The notes under the pieces are model-generated. The model was not told the DNA's origin and did no database searches. It saw only the letters and a list, made by a program, of their open reading frames with translations. From contig NC_083885.1 of the NCBI RefSeq assembly GCF_032452875.1, positions 64,769,125-64,833,124 of the forward strand: DNA of 64,000 nt, given 5' to 3'. Numbering within the stretch: the stretch's first letter is position 1; each line of letters starts with the position of its first letter. The translations under genes were made by a program, and so were the position numbers. The DNA is from Bos javanicus. Lineage: Eukaryota > Chordata > Mammalia > Artiodactyla > Bovidae. Shown in pieces: positions 53,037-63,331 of the stretch.

Positions 53037-53411
53037 AGTGTTGATACTTTCAAATTCTGGTGGTGTGCGAGGACTCTTGACAGTCCCTTGGACTGCAAGG
53101 AGATCAAACCAGTCCATCCTAAAAGAAATCAACCCTGAGTATTCATTGGAAGGACTGATGCTGAAGCTGAAGCTCCAATACTTTAGCCACCTGATGCGAA
53201 GTGTGGACTCATTGAAAAAGATCCTGATGCTGGGCAAGATTGAGGGCAGGAGGAGAAGGGGACAACAGAGGATGAGATGGTTGGATGGCATCACTGACTT
53301 AATGGACATGAGTTTGAGCAAGCTCCGGGAGATAGTGAAGGACAGGGAGGCCTGACGTGATGCAGTCCATGGGGTCGCAAAGAGTCGGACACAACTGAGC
53401 AACTGAACAGC
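53037..53411 (+). mobile_element. BovB 3' end with 10-bp target duplication
   Basis: 'ttgatactttcaaattctgg' to 'acacaactgagcaactgaac'. 'aaagacattc' at 53027-53036 and 53412-53421 delimits a 375-bp insertion. Confidence 0.93.
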
Positions 53412-53534
53412 AAAGACATTCGAACCAAACTAAGACGTTATCCTTTATGCACTGTGATGGGCCTAAAGATACTGAAAAGGAAATTTGTTTCTTCTTTTGA
53501 TTCAAACATTATTTAATGTTACATGTCTAGCTTT

Positions 53535-53627
53535 ATGTTTTGTTTTGTTTTGTTTTTGCCACATGGCTTATGGGATCTTAGTTCCCCAGGCAGGGATTGA
53601 ACCGAAGCCATGGCAGTGAAAGCTCAG
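53535..53627 (-). repeat. CHR SINE, truncated
   Basis: GTTTT-rich tail, 'gggatcttagttccccagg', 'gggattgaaccgaagcc'; cut before the head by the following Bov-A piece. Confidence 0.8.
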
Positions 53628-53700
53628 AGCTGCCTGGCGAGCTACAGTCCAAGGGGGGACAGAGTCGGACACGACTGCAGCGACATAGCACAGCACAGCA
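53628..53700 (+). repeat. Bov-A 3' end
   Basis: 'tgcctggcgagctacagtcc' to 'cggacacgactgcagcgac' followed by CACAG repeats. Confidence 0.85.
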
Positions 53701-54666
53701 CAGTGTAAACCTATCCTCCCTAATGGTCCCATTTCTCCAGAGAACCCAGACTAACACACAGGCAGGCCTTGCTGACGGCGATCTGGCCCAGAGGAGAGAA
53801 ACGTGTACAGTGTTTTCTCCTGGTTAATTTTCTTTTTCCGGGCCCAGTATTTTTGAGATGCCCATAGACAATGGGGGAAGCTGAAGTTGACTTCGTGGGA
53901 CCTGCAGAAGGACTGGGCACAGGGCTTCAAGAGCAGAGGGTAAAGAAGGCACGACTTCTGGGATGTCAGCTCGGGCAACGTGGCACCTCCCGGCAGCGTT
54001 CACTGACACAGGGCCAGCCCGGGACACGGAGCGAGCGCGCGAGGTGGCTGTGATAATTACCCAGGAAATATATGTAGGCGGTGCGGGCAGGCTGGGGCAG
54101 GGGAAAGGGAGCAGGGATGGGAGGGACATTACTGGGGACACCGTGAAAAGAATAACAGCACAGAGACCGTGTGCTCTGGCAGGGGAAGCAGCAAGGGTGT
54201 TTACCGTCCTCGCACAGCCAGGAGAGACAGCTTGCAGATTGTCAGCGGAATTTTCCACTGAGCTAAAGGCCAGGCCGGGCTCCATGAATGATATACATCC
54301 CCGTGTAATTAACAGTGGGGAAGGTTTCTCTAAGACGCCAAACGCTGTGGACAGTCTCCTGGAGACATCTGTTTACCATCATTCATTTTGTCTCAATACC
54401 CACCTGTTTCAGCAAATTTTCCCCGCTTTCAACTGTCCACCCAGTTTCCATCCAAATCTTGGGAACTGACAGCACTGAATTTTATCATCTGCAGGGCTTT
54501 ATTTATTTGGACGTGTTAATCACAGTGTCCTGGCACACAAGAAAATGCACAGCGGACGCTTCTGGGATCAATTTCCCTAATGTAGTCAAAAGCAGTGAGG
54601 CATTCCGTGTTACCTAATTTGCACCCTCTTCTTGAAAATATCAACATCCCTTTCGTATTAACCTAA
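53701..54666. other. Unique-looking sequence, no gene proven
   Basis: About 1 kb with no recognised repeat apart from a possible MaLR trace at 53740. A plus-strand open stretch (53963-54469) has no domain I recognise. Conservation analysis would be the deciding test. Confidence 0.4.
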
Positions 54667-54780
54667 GGTTTCCTTGGCCTCAGGGCACCGAGTGCGGAAG
54701 TTCCTGCCCAGGAATCGAACCTGTGCCCCCTGCAGTGGAAGCATGGGCTCTTAACCACCAGACTGCCGGGGGAGTCCCCA
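54667..54780 (-). repeat. CHR SINE
   Basis: 'aggaatcgaacctgtgcc', 'ttaaccaccagactgccgg', head 'gggagtcccc'. Confidence 0.85.
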
Positions 54781-54995
54781 CGCTTTTCCTTTCTGACATC
54801 TCCACGTGGGCTTCTCATAGGCATCTCAGCATAACAAATGCAAACGGAAGCCGCTGGTGTCTACTGCCACCCGCTCAACTGGCATGGTTCCCACAGTGGG
54901 GTCTCACAGACGTCACAGGACCTAGAACCACTGGTCCATTTTCAGTTCTTTCTCTCACATCCCACAGCCAGTCCATCAGAAGAATCAGGCCCCGG

Positions 54996-55265
54996 GGCTT
55001 CCCTGGTGGGACAGCGGATAAGAATCTGCTTGCTGATGCAGGAGACGCGGGTTCGATCCCTGGCGGGGGAGGAGCCCACATGCCTCGCAGCAACCGAGCG
55101 CCACGACCACTGAGCCTGTGCTCTGGAGCCCGGGAGCTGCAACCACTGAAGCCGTGTGACAGAGCCCACGCTCTGCAACCAGAGAAGCCGCCCGCAAGCA
55201 GAGAAAGTCCCATCAGGGCAACGGAGACCCGGAGACACCAAAACTAAAATACATAAACGTGTACA
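54996..55265 (+). repeat. Long-form CHR SINE private to copy 1
   Basis: 'gggcttccctggtgggac', 'gcgggttcgatccctggcgg', extended body, A-rich end. Absent from the same position in copy 2 (about 57240), so it arrived after the duplication. Confidence 0.88.
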
Positions 55266-55519
55266 AATGTTTTCAAAAAGAAAACCAGCTCCAATACTCG
55301 TCCAAAAATACACCCGAAACTTCAACAACTCCTCACCCTGCCCATCGTCACTGCCCTGGTCCCTGACGGCGACAGCTCTTGGCTGAATGATTTCAGGAAC
55401 ACACCACTGCCAACTTGTTTTCCCAACTTCCAGTCTGGCCCCCGAGTCTCCTCTCAGCACAGCCTGATTGTAATTATCCTAAAATTCTCTTTACTTTTTA
55501 AAAATTTTATATATTCATT

Positions 55520-55620
55520 TAGGCCATCACAGGCTGTGGGACCTTAGTTCCCCGACCAGGGATTGAACCCAGGCCGTCAGCAGTGAAAGTGTGGGGTCCT
55601 AAGCCCTGAGTCACCAGGCA
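55520..55620 (-). repeat. CHR SINE in copy 1
   Basis: 'cccgaccagggattgaaccc' and 'gtggggtcctaagccctg'. Its counterpart in copy 2 is at about 57712-57775, so it predates the duplication. Confidence 0.8.
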
Positions 55621-55624
55621 TTTT

Positions 55625-55930
55625 CCCCAGATGCCTGTCTCTTTTGCATGCTGGGTCTTGTCGCAGTGTGGGCTTTTCTCTAGTTGTGACCAACGGGGGA
55701 CACTAGGTGCGATGTGCAGGCTTCTCACTGCCGGGGCTTCCCTTGGTGCAGAGCAGAGGCTCTGGGGCGTGCGGTCTTCTGGAGCTGCAGCTCCCGGGCT
55801 CGAGAGCACAGACTCAGTAGTTGGGACTCTTAGCTGTCCCTGCAGCACACGGGAATCTTCCCGGCCAGGGATCAAACCCGTGTCTCCTGCACTGGCAGGT
55901 GGATTCTTTACCACTGAACCACCAGGGAAT
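55625..55930 (-). repeat. Long-form CHR SINE private to copy 1
   Basis: 'gtcttgtcgcagtgtggg', 'agggatcaaacccgtgtctc', 'ccactgaaccaccaggg'. Missing from copy 2. Confidence 0.8.
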
Positions 55931-55941
55931 TGCGTTAGACT

Positions 55942-56706
55942 CCTTTTGGAAATCCTCCCCCGGCTGCCGTCTTGCTGGGCTAGAGGCCGCAAGCGGAGCC
56001 CTGTGTGTCTGTTCTCCAGCCTTCCTGCCTCTCCTCCGACCCCCACCCCGCTGCGCCGCGCTGACCCCGCAGGCCGCCCTCCGCCGCCCCGGCCTCCACC
56101 CAGGAGGCAGCGCAGCCGGCTCCCCCCGGCCTGCACGGCGGCGCTCGCCCTCTCAAGGACACCGCGCCCGGGGCGCCCCCCGGACCTGCCACCCCGGCCC
56201 CCTCCCCGCCTCGTGCTCCTTTCTCTCCGGGAGGAGGAGAGTGGCCCCTGTCTGGGGGCTCGGGTTCCGTTAAACATCAACCCTCAGCAGTGTTCGCACA
56301 TACAAATGGGCTTCTTTCCAAAACAGAGACAGACATAGAAAACAAACTTATGGTTACCCTGGGGGAGAGTGGAGGCATAAATTAGGGGTAGAGCATTAAC
56401 CGGTACAGTCTACCATATGTAAAGTAAACAGCGGTGATTCACTGTAGGCACGAGGCGTGTGCGTGCTCAGCCGCTCAGTCCTGTCGGACTCCCCGTGACC
56501 CCGTGGACTGCGTCCCGCCGGCTGCTCTGTCCGCGGGCTTCTCCAGGCAAGGAGACCGGAGAGAGTAGCCATTTCCTTCTCCAGGGGGTCTTCTCGACCC
56601 AGAGACTGAAACTGCGTCTCCTGTATTGACTGCGTACCCCTGAGCCATCTGGAAAGCCCCTACAGCGCAGGGGACTCTATTCAATATCTTACGTGTGTGC
56701 ATGCGT
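55942..56706 (+). repeat. Near-identical core of the duplication, copy 1
   Basis: Aligns to 57786-58550 over 765 bases without gaps; I count three differences (56242, 56557, 56594), all C/T. The first about 330 bases are very GC- and CpG-rich; the rest is an L1 3' trace (56320-56440) and a Bov-A2. An open frame on the minus strand (56280-55519) is Arg/Gly-rich low-complexity and not convincing as protein. Confidence 0.93.
56458..56662 (-). repeat. Bov-A2 SINE shared by both copies
   Basis: 'gctcagccgctcagtcctg' to 'gagccatctggaaagcccc'. Rich in retained CpG ('tgcgtcccgccggc'). Confidence 0.88.
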
Positions 56707-56967
56707 GTGCGCTTTATATCTGTACATAACCGAATCACCTTGCTGTACACCTGAAATTCAACTCCTCTTAAATTTAAAACAAAACAAAACAGTGTGTTCT
56801 CACAGCACATCAGCCTCAGAAAAGGCCACTCAGCAACCCTAATGGATTGAAACAAAACCCAGTCCTCCGTAATTGTGTCTGAACACAGACAAGACATGAA
56901 CATCGTCCGCATCACAGAAATGAACAAACAGTCCTCACTCCTGGGTAATTGTTGTTGGTGTTTTGTT

Positions 56968-57188
56968 ACTAAATTGTTTAGTCACTAAGTCCTGGCCAGC
57001 TCTTTGCAACCTGATGGACTGTAGCCCGCCAGGCTCCTCTGTCCATGGGATTCTCCAGGCAAGAACTCTGGAGTGGGTTGCCATTTCCTCCTCTGGGGGA
57101 TCTTCCCCACCCAGGGATCCAACCTGCATCTCTTGTGTCTCCTGCATTCGCAGGCAGATTCTTTATCACTGAGCCACCTGGGAAGCTC
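56968..57188 (-). repeat. Bov-A2 SINE between the two copies
   Basis: 'gtttagtcactaagtcctgg' to 'actgagccacctgggaagc'. Sits at the junction between copy 1 and copy 2. Confidence 0.9.
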
Positions 57189-57509
57189 AGATTCATCTTC
57201 AATTCCTTCTCTCACATCCCATGGCCAGTCTATCAGAAAATCAGGTCCAATACTCATCCAAAAATATATCTAAAAATTCATCAACAGCTCACTTTGCCTA
57301 TGGTCACTGCCCTGGTCCATGACACCCACAGCTCTTGGCTGAATGATTTTGAGAACACACCACCCCCAATCTGTTTCCCCAAAATCCATACTCTCCCTCT
57401 GGGTCTACTCTCAACCCAGCATAACTGTCATTATCCTAAAATCCTCTTTATTTTTAAATTTTTTTGGTTTTTTACTTTATTTTTGGCTGCTGCATAGCTT
57501 GTAGGGGGC

Positions 57510-57675
57510 TTGCAGGAGATCTGGGTTCCATCCCTGGCTTGGGAAGATCCCCTGGAGGAGGAAATGGCAACCCACTCCATTATTCTTGCCTGGAAAATGC
57601 CATGGATGGAGCAGCCTGGTGGGCTACAGTCCATGGGGTCGCAAGGAGTCGGACATCACCGAGTACACGTGTGTG
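57510..57675 (+). repeat. Bov-tA SINE private to copy 2
   Basis: 5'-truncated: starts 'ggcttgcaggagatctggg', with 'ggttccatccctggcttgg' and body to 'gtcggacatcaccgag'. Confidence 0.87.
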
Positions 57676-57785
57676 CATAAGACAGCTTGTGGAATCACAG
57701 TCCGCCCACTGGGATCGAACCCAGGCCCTCAGCAGTGAAAGGGTGGGGTCCTAACCGCTGAACCACCAGGGAATTGCCCTAAACC

Positions 57786-58550
57786 CCTTTTGGAAATCCT
57801 CCCCCGGCTGCCGTCTTGCTGGGCTAGAGGCCGCAAGCGGAGCCCTGTGTGTCTGTTCTCCAGCCTTCCTGCCTCTCCTCCGACCCCCACCCCGCTGCGC
57901 CGCGCTGACCCCGCAGGCCGCCCTCCGCCGCCCCGGCCTCCACCCAGGAGGCAGCGCAGCCGGCTCCCCCCGGCCTGCACGGCGGCGCTCGCCCTCTCAA
58001 GGACACCGCGCCCGGGGCGCCCCCCGGACCTGCCACCCCGGCCCCCTCCCCGCCTCGTGCTCCTTTCTCTCCGGGAGGAGGAGAGCGGCCCCTGTCTGGG
58101 GGCTCGGGTTCCGTTAAACATCAACCCTCAGCAGTGTTCGCACATACAAATGGGCTTCTTTCCAAAACAGAGACAGACATAGAAAACAAACTTATGGTTA
58201 CCCTGGGGGAGAGTGGAGGCATAAATTAGGGGTAGAGCATTAACCGGTACAGTCTACCATATGTAAAGTAAACAGCGGTGATTCACTGTAGGCACGAGGC
58301 GTGTGCGTGCTCAGCCGCTCAGTCCTGTCGGACTCCCCGTGACCCCGTGGACTGCGTCCCGCCGGCTGCTCTGTCCGCGGGCTTCTCCAGGCAAGGAGAC
58401 TGGAGAGAGTAGCCATTTCCTTCTCCAGGGGGTCTTCCCGACCCAGAGACTGAAACTGCGTCTCCTGTATTGACTGCGTACCCCTGAGCCATCTGGAAAG
58501 CCCCTACAGCGCAGGGGACTCTATTCAATATCTTACGTGTGTGCATGCGT
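57786..58550 (+). repeat. Near-identical core of the duplication, copy 2
   Basis: Offset from copy 1 by exactly 1844 bases with no gaps. The variant positions are 58086, 58401 and 58438. Identity stops sharply at 58551 ('ataacat' against 'gtgcgc'). Confidence 0.93.
58302..58506 (-). repeat. Bov-A2 SINE shared by both copies
   Basis: Same insertion as 56458-56662. Confidence 0.88.
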
Positions 58551-58803
58551 ATAACATATAGACAGAACTGCACATACATCTGAAACCAGCATGATACTTT
58601 AATTCAACTACACTGAAATTTAAAACGAAACAACAACAAAAAGTGTGTTCTTACAGAACATCAGCCTCAGAAAAGGCCACTCAGCAACCGTGATGGATCG
58701 AAGCAAAACAGCCACTCGCTAACGGTGTCTGAACACAGACAAGACGGGGACACTGGCCATCTCATGAAACAGTCACCAAACCGTCCTCACTCCTGGCTAA
58801 CGC

Positions 58804-59254
58804 TGCTTCCTAACCAGTTACGACTGTAGCCTTGCTCTCTGGTCGAGACCCTCCTTCTGCATAAGATTTACTAAGAAAGTCACAGAATGAAGCTCACTTC
58901 CTGATACAGCTCATCTAGAACATAACTGTCCTCAAAATCCCTGACTCAAATCCAAACCCTATAATAGGGTTTTCAACATATTGCCTCGAACACCTGTTCA
59001 ATATAATAGGTATTTTCAACATCATCTCACAGTTTCCTGTTGCACTTTCTCCCTCATTTGAGCCATAACCAAGGTACCCACCATAGATGTCTTCCAGGAG
59101 GTCTTTGCCTTGGGGCATCAATACCCCGTAACACCCAACAGTAACAGCCTATGGATTTCACTTTATCATATTCACTGTCTGTCTCTTCATTAGAACAGAA
59201 GTTCTTTGAAGACAATGACTGGCAGAGTTAGGGCTCCATGAATTTTTTAAAAAT
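58804..59254. other. Unique sequence, L2-like end
   Basis: No gene. 59150-59230 'ttcactgtctgtctcttc' and 'acaatgactggcagag' resemble an L2 3' end. Confidence 0.4.
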
Positions 59255-59425
59255 AGCTTTAATTTAATTTATTTATTTAAAAAATAGAGGCTGAAGGAGG
59301 TCTTAGTTGCAGCATGGGAACCCTTAGTAGGGGTATGTGGGATCTACTTCCCTGACCAGGGGTTGAACCCGGATCCCCTGCATTGGCAGGCCGACTCTTA
59401 ACCAAAGGACTGCCAGGAAGTCCTT
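59255..59425 (-). repeat. CHR SINE
   Basis: TTTA-rich tail, 'gaccaggggttgaacccgg', 'aaaggactgccaggaagtcc'. Confidence 0.88.
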
Positions 59426-59874
59426 CAGGAATTTTTGTAAAGAAATTATCCAGGAGGAAGTTGAAACCCAGTGGAGGGAGTTTTGGGGGGGCAGTGCCCT
59501 CTTTTTTGACAACTGACCTCAGTCCGTGGAGAAGGTCTGGCACCAAGCAAGTGGACCTGGGTGGGAGCAGGGGGTTTGGTTCCTGCCTTCCTGCCCAGGG
59601 TCCTGGCCCTGCCTCTCAGCTTGGAAGCAGTGGGGAACACCTTCGTGATTCCACCAGGGTGGCCCCTCCACCCGCCCCCTGCCCACCTCCCGTTCTGGGT
59701 CCAGGTTTGGCTGGAGGTCTTCTCTTACCTGATGCCCTTCCAGCCACTCGGCAGTCTGTCTGCCTCTCCACCTTGGGCAGGGACTCTTCCCTGTGACTTT
59801 AGGTTCCTGTCAACTTGCTGCCTTTCGGAATAAGTCTCCGGCATTTCCCTCCTTTCATCAAGATTACATCGAAA
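59426..59874. other. Unique-looking sequence
   Basis: No gene proven; plus-strand open stretch 59383-59796 begins inside the SINE and has no domain. Confidence 0.4.
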
Positions 59875-60135
59875 ATTCGTACACCTGTATTCATAATACT
59901 GTTAGTCACAAACGCTGAACTGTGGAAGTGGTCCAAGGGTCCACTGAAGAATAGATGGGCAAACAAAACGTGATGGGTCCGTATAATAGGATACCACCCA
60001 GTCCCAAAAAGGAAGATTTTTGGCATCTGTTCAATGTGCCTGAACCTTGAGGTCGTTACGTTACGTGGAATAAACCAGTCACAAAAGGACAAGTACTGTA
60101 TGACTTCACTTACATGCGGTTTCCAGGAAACTCAA
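59875..60135 (+). repeat. Old L1 ORF2 end
   Basis: 'ggataccacccagtccc', 'aaaccagtcacaaaagg', 'actgtatgacttcacttac' in the order of an old L1. Confidence 0.6.
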
Positions 60136-60292
60136 ACTCACACTCAGGACATTTAACACTGGTTTGATCAATTCAGCCGTATTCAAATTTTCCCAAATGC
60201 CTCGGGATTCTTCAGTATCACCTCCACTGAGAAGGCCTCCCAGGTTACCCCCTGTAAAGCATGTCTGCTTCCCTTAGTCTCTATTTTGGGTG

Positions 60293-60487
60293 TGTTTAGT
60301 TGCTCAGTCGTGTCTGACTCTGTGACCCCATGGACTGTAGCCCGCCAGGCTCCCCTGTCCACGGGATTCTCCAGGCCAGAATACTGGAGTGGGTTGCCAT
60401 TTCCTTCTCCAGGGGATCTTCCCCACCCAGGGATCGAACCCAGGTCTCCTGCACTGCAGGCAGATGCTTTACTGTCTGAGCTACGAG
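60293..60487 (-). repeat. Bov-A2 SINE
   Basis: 'tagttgctcagtcgtgtc' to 'ttactgtctgagctacgag', well preserved B box 'agggatcgaacccaggtc'. Confidence 0.92.
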
Positions 60488-60514
60488 TCGGCAAACACTT
60501 TCTGTAAAATGCCA

Positions 60515-60637
60515 GGTTGTTGGTTTTGTTTTGTTTCGGGGCCTCGTGGCGCAGCTCGTGGGATCTTAGTTTCTGCACCTGAGCCCTTGGCAGAGAAAGC
60601 GCCAAGGCCTAACCTTTGGACGGCCAGGGAGTGCCCC
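60515..60637 (-). repeat. CHR SINE
   Basis: GTTTT tail, 'cgtgggatcttagtttc', 'ggacggccagggagtgcccc'; B box decayed. Confidence 0.8.
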
Positions 60638-60775
60638 AGCTTGTAAATCTTTTAGGCTTTGTAGCACAGAGTTCTCTGCCTGTTGTAATAGGAAAGCAGC
60701 CACAGGCAATATGGAAATTAATTAGTGTGGCCTTGTTCCAGTAGAACTTTATTTATGGACACTGGAAAAAGATAA
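60638..60775 (+). repeat. Old unnamed mammalian repeat
   Basis: 'ggaaagcagccacaggcaat' and 'agtagaactttatttatgg' match the order seen at 14640-14750. Confidence 0.45.
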
Positions 60776-60989
60776 GAATACATTCAAGGTTAGTTAAGCT
60801 GTAAGACCCACTCTAGGTGGGAGGCTTGTGGGGCGGGGCGCCCTCGGGAACGAGACAGGCTGCGTGCCGCTGCACGGAGTTCACACCGGAAGACAGACCC
60901 TTGGCAGGTGAACCGTTTTTCAAAACCCATTTTGGATATGGACCTGTGCTGAGAAGAAAAGGAAGCAGGGTGATAGTGTATATATTTGG

Positions 60990-61233
60990 TCACTTATTTT
61001 TAAGTTGTGTTTATTTATCACGGCCGCGCTGGGTCTTCCTCGCTGTGCACGGGCTTTCTCTACTTGCAGCGAGGGGAGGGCTACTCTCTCGTTGCGAAGC
61101 TCGGGCTCAGTAGTTGCAATGCACAGACTTGGTTGCCCAGTGGCATGGGGGATCTTCCCAGACCGGGGATCAAACCCCTGTCCCCTGCTTTGGCAGGAGG
61201 ATTCTTAACCACTGGAGCACCAAGGAAATCCCC
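60990..61233 (-). repeat. Long-form CHR SINE
   Basis: 'cacggccgcgctgggtc', 'ggggatcaaacccctgtcc', 'gagcaccaaggaaatcccc'. Confidence 0.87.
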
Positions 61234-61529
61234 CATTTATTTATTTTCCCAGGGGCCGCAAAGGGAGCTCAATTTTTAATGCCAGAGAGAAAGACAGTAC
61301 TGGAGAAAATCTGACTAGACGTGGAGAGACGTGGGTTTCAGTGCCGTTTTTTGCCAGTTCCTAGCCACGTGACCACAAGACACAGCCTACCTTCCCAGCT
61401 TCGACCGGCCCTCCCATCGGGTCAACGTGAACAGTCTCTAGTGTGTGCACGTCTCAGCAATTCTGTTGCCTCCTCCCAAGTTTTCCATCCACTGAACTTC
61501 TACTTTTTCCTCACAGCCCCCCTCATCTA
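61234..61529. other. Unclassified sequence with MIR trace
   Basis: 'gggtttcagtgccgtt' and 'ctagccacgtgaccac' near 61330-61375 resemble a sense MIR. No gene. Confidence 0.4.
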
Positions 61530-61651
61530 TTTGTTTCACTTTCTGCCGCACCACACAGCAAGGAGGATCTTAGTTCCCGACCAGGGATCGAACCCGAGCC
61601 CCCCTGCATTGGAAGCGCTGAGTCCTAACCACTGGACCGCCAAGGAAGTCC
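61530..61651 (-). repeat. CHR SINE
   Basis: 'agggatcgaacccgagcc', 'ggaccgccaaggaagtcc'. Immediately followed by 'agcagggtgata' (61652-61663), which also occurs at 60964-60975. Confidence 0.87.
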
Positions 61652-61839
61652 AGCAGGGTGATATTTAAGAGCGAGACTATGACGAGGAGAGCTTTTGCCT
61701 CCTTTTTTAGTTTTAGGGACCCCAGGATTCTCCATTTTCAACAGCGGCCCCCCTCTGCCCAAGTGCCCCGAGGCACGTGGTCTCTGGCTCCACTTTGAGA
61801 AACTTGGGCTAAAGGTGAAAAGGAAAAGTTAATATTTTC

Positions 61840-62170
61840 ACATAACCTCCTGCTCTTTCCGCCTCTGTAACTCAGCTTGCTTCTTGCAAAATGTAGGTCA
61901 TAGTCTCAGAGAGTGGGGACTCACGATACTGGGAACCGGAGTATATCTCACTCACCCTTGTCCTGCTCTTTGCAACCACCCAGCCCCTGCAGACCCGCAA
62001 ATCATGCCTGTCCGTGTATAAAACTCAGTAACCCCTCTGTTCAGAGCTCAGAGCTTGCAGGGTTAACCCCGCCGGCGTGTTAACCCTGAGTTCTCCAGTT
62101 CTGTGAGTGCCGTGTGTGGTGTCTCGAGTACTGGTTTCTGCAATAAATGGCATCAGATCTGCTTTTGAGA
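61840..62170 (+). mobile_element. Probable solo LTR
   Basis: Promoter-like layout of a retroviral LTR: TATA box 'tataaaa' (62017-62023), a CpG-containing R-like segment, and 'aataaa' at 62142-62147 about 120 bases downstream. No second LTR or internal sequence seen, so it would be a solo LTR. Family not assigned. Confidence 0.4.
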
Positions 62171-62294
62171 ACTTTGTCAGATGCATTTGCTTTATGCTCA
62201 GGGCAACCTCGTGATCATGGAATACTTGTAGTTTGTGTTCTAGAAGAGGAAACTGGGGTTTCGAGAGGCAAAGCGGCTTGCTGAGTTTCCTCCT

Positions 62295-62515
62295 TTCTTT
62301 TGGGCTCTGCTGGGTCTCCATTGCTTCTAATTGCGGGGAGTCGGGGGTTGCTCTCTGTTGCGGAGCAGCGGCCCCAGGGCACGTGGGTTCACGAGTTGTG
62401 GCTCCCGGGCTTAGTTGCTCCGCAGCACATGGGATCTTCCCAGATCAGGGATCGAACCCGTGTCCCCTTCACTGTCGGGCAGATTCTCAACCACTGGATC
62501 AGCAAGGAAGGCCCA
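62295..62515 (-). repeat. Long-form CHR SINE
   Basis: 'gctctgctgggtctccattg', 'cagggatcgaacccgtgtcc', 'actggatcagcaaggaag'. Confidence 0.87.
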
Positions 62516-62678
62516 CTTCCTGAGGGCCTGCACTGCGCCTTCATACCATGGGTGCATCCCCTGTGTGGATAGGCGGGACTTGAGTCCCACGTGATCTGCA
62601 AAGCCCGTGAAGTCTCAGTCTCTGAGGCTCCTGCTGTCCTTTCCCCAGCCTCTCCTTCTGGGCCCCCATCCCACCTTG

Positions 62679-62692
62679 GTTTCCATGGCAAT
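62679..62692. promoter_or_regulatory. X-box-like (RFX-type) motif
   Basis: 'gtttccatggcaat' within C-rich unique sequence; one change in the right half-site. Confidence 0.4.
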
Positions 62693-62911
62693 AGCCAACA
62701 GCCTCTATCTTCACACCAGGTGGGAGGGAAATTTCTATGACCTGAAGAGGGTAGAGGGGCTGTCTTCGTCCCTTGGGGCTGTTATAACAGAATCCCCACA
62801 GATCCGGTGGGTTATGAACGACAGACGTTTCTCTCTTACATGTCTGGGCTGGAAGTCCAAGACGCAGGCTCCAGCAGATGAGGCGCCTGCTGAGGACCCC
62901 ACTTGTGAAAA

Positions 62912-63135
62912 GTGCAAGTGTCAGTAGCTCAGTCGTGTCGGCCTCTTTGCGGTCCCGTGGACTGTAGCCCGCCAGGCTTCTCTGTCCGTGGGATTCTCCA
63001 GGCAAGAATACTGGAGCGGGCAGCCTTTCCCTTCTCCAGGGGGATCTTCGCAACCAGGGAACGAACCCAGGTCTCTGGCAGGCGGATTTTATTATTATTA
63101 TTATTATTTTTACCATCTGACCACCAGGGAAGCCC
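62912..63135 (-). repeat. Bov-A2 SINE with ATT microsatellite
   Basis: 'agtagctcagtcgtgtcgg' to 'ctgaccaccagggaagcc'. An (ATT)n expansion (63090-63110) lies between the B box and the head. Confidence 0.9.
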
Positions 63136-63157
63136 TTACTGGTTCGCAAATGGCTAC

Positions 63158-63296
63158 CTTTGCTGCTGCTGCTTTTTTTTTTTTCCCTTGGTCACTACGA
63201 GGCACGTGGACTCTTATCTACCTCCGCCAGCACGGAACCTGTAACCCCTGCACTGGAAAGCGGAATCTTAACCATCGGGCCACCCGGGAAGCCCTA
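63158..63296 (-). repeat. CHR SINE
   Basis: GCT repeats and T tail, 'gtaacccctgcactggaaag', 'gggccacccgggaagcc'. Confidence 0.87.
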
Positions 63297-63319
63297 TGAA
63301 GGGCCACTTCTAGCTATGT

Positions 63320-63331
63320 CCACCAGAGGGA
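63320..63331 (+). promoter_or_regulatory. CTCF-like core, one mismatch
   Basis: 'ccaccagaggga' fits CCASYAGRKGGC at 11 of 12 positions. It lies in the MaLR LTR. Confidence 0.3.

Larger units (their letters stand above)
54938..56960 (+). repeat. Tandem duplication, copy 1 (about 2.0 kb)
   Basis: Pairs with 57189-58803. Shared landmarks in order: 'tctctcacatccca', 'cactgccctggtcc', 'acagctcttggctgaatgat', the 765-bp core, 'cagaaaaggccactcagcaa', 'cctcactcctgg'. Flanks have diverged by eye to perhaps 75-80% and hold different SINEs. Confidence 0.88.
57189..58803 (+). repeat. Tandem duplication, copy 2 (about 1.6 kb)
   Basis: Direct-orientation partner of 54938-56960, shorter because it lacks two CHR SINEs but carries its own Bov-tA at 57510-57675. 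Confidence 0.88.

Noticed and set aside
55519..56280. Long Arg/Gly-rich open frame on the minus strand of the duplicated GC-rich core
   Set aside because: High GC lowers stop-codon frequency; the frame runs into antisense SINE sequence and has no recognisable domain, splice sites or start context.
2196..63300. CRISPR-like array suggested by many similar spaced repeats
   Set aside because: The repeats are dispersed ruminant SINEs in both orientations with irregular spacing, not a regular direct-repeat array.
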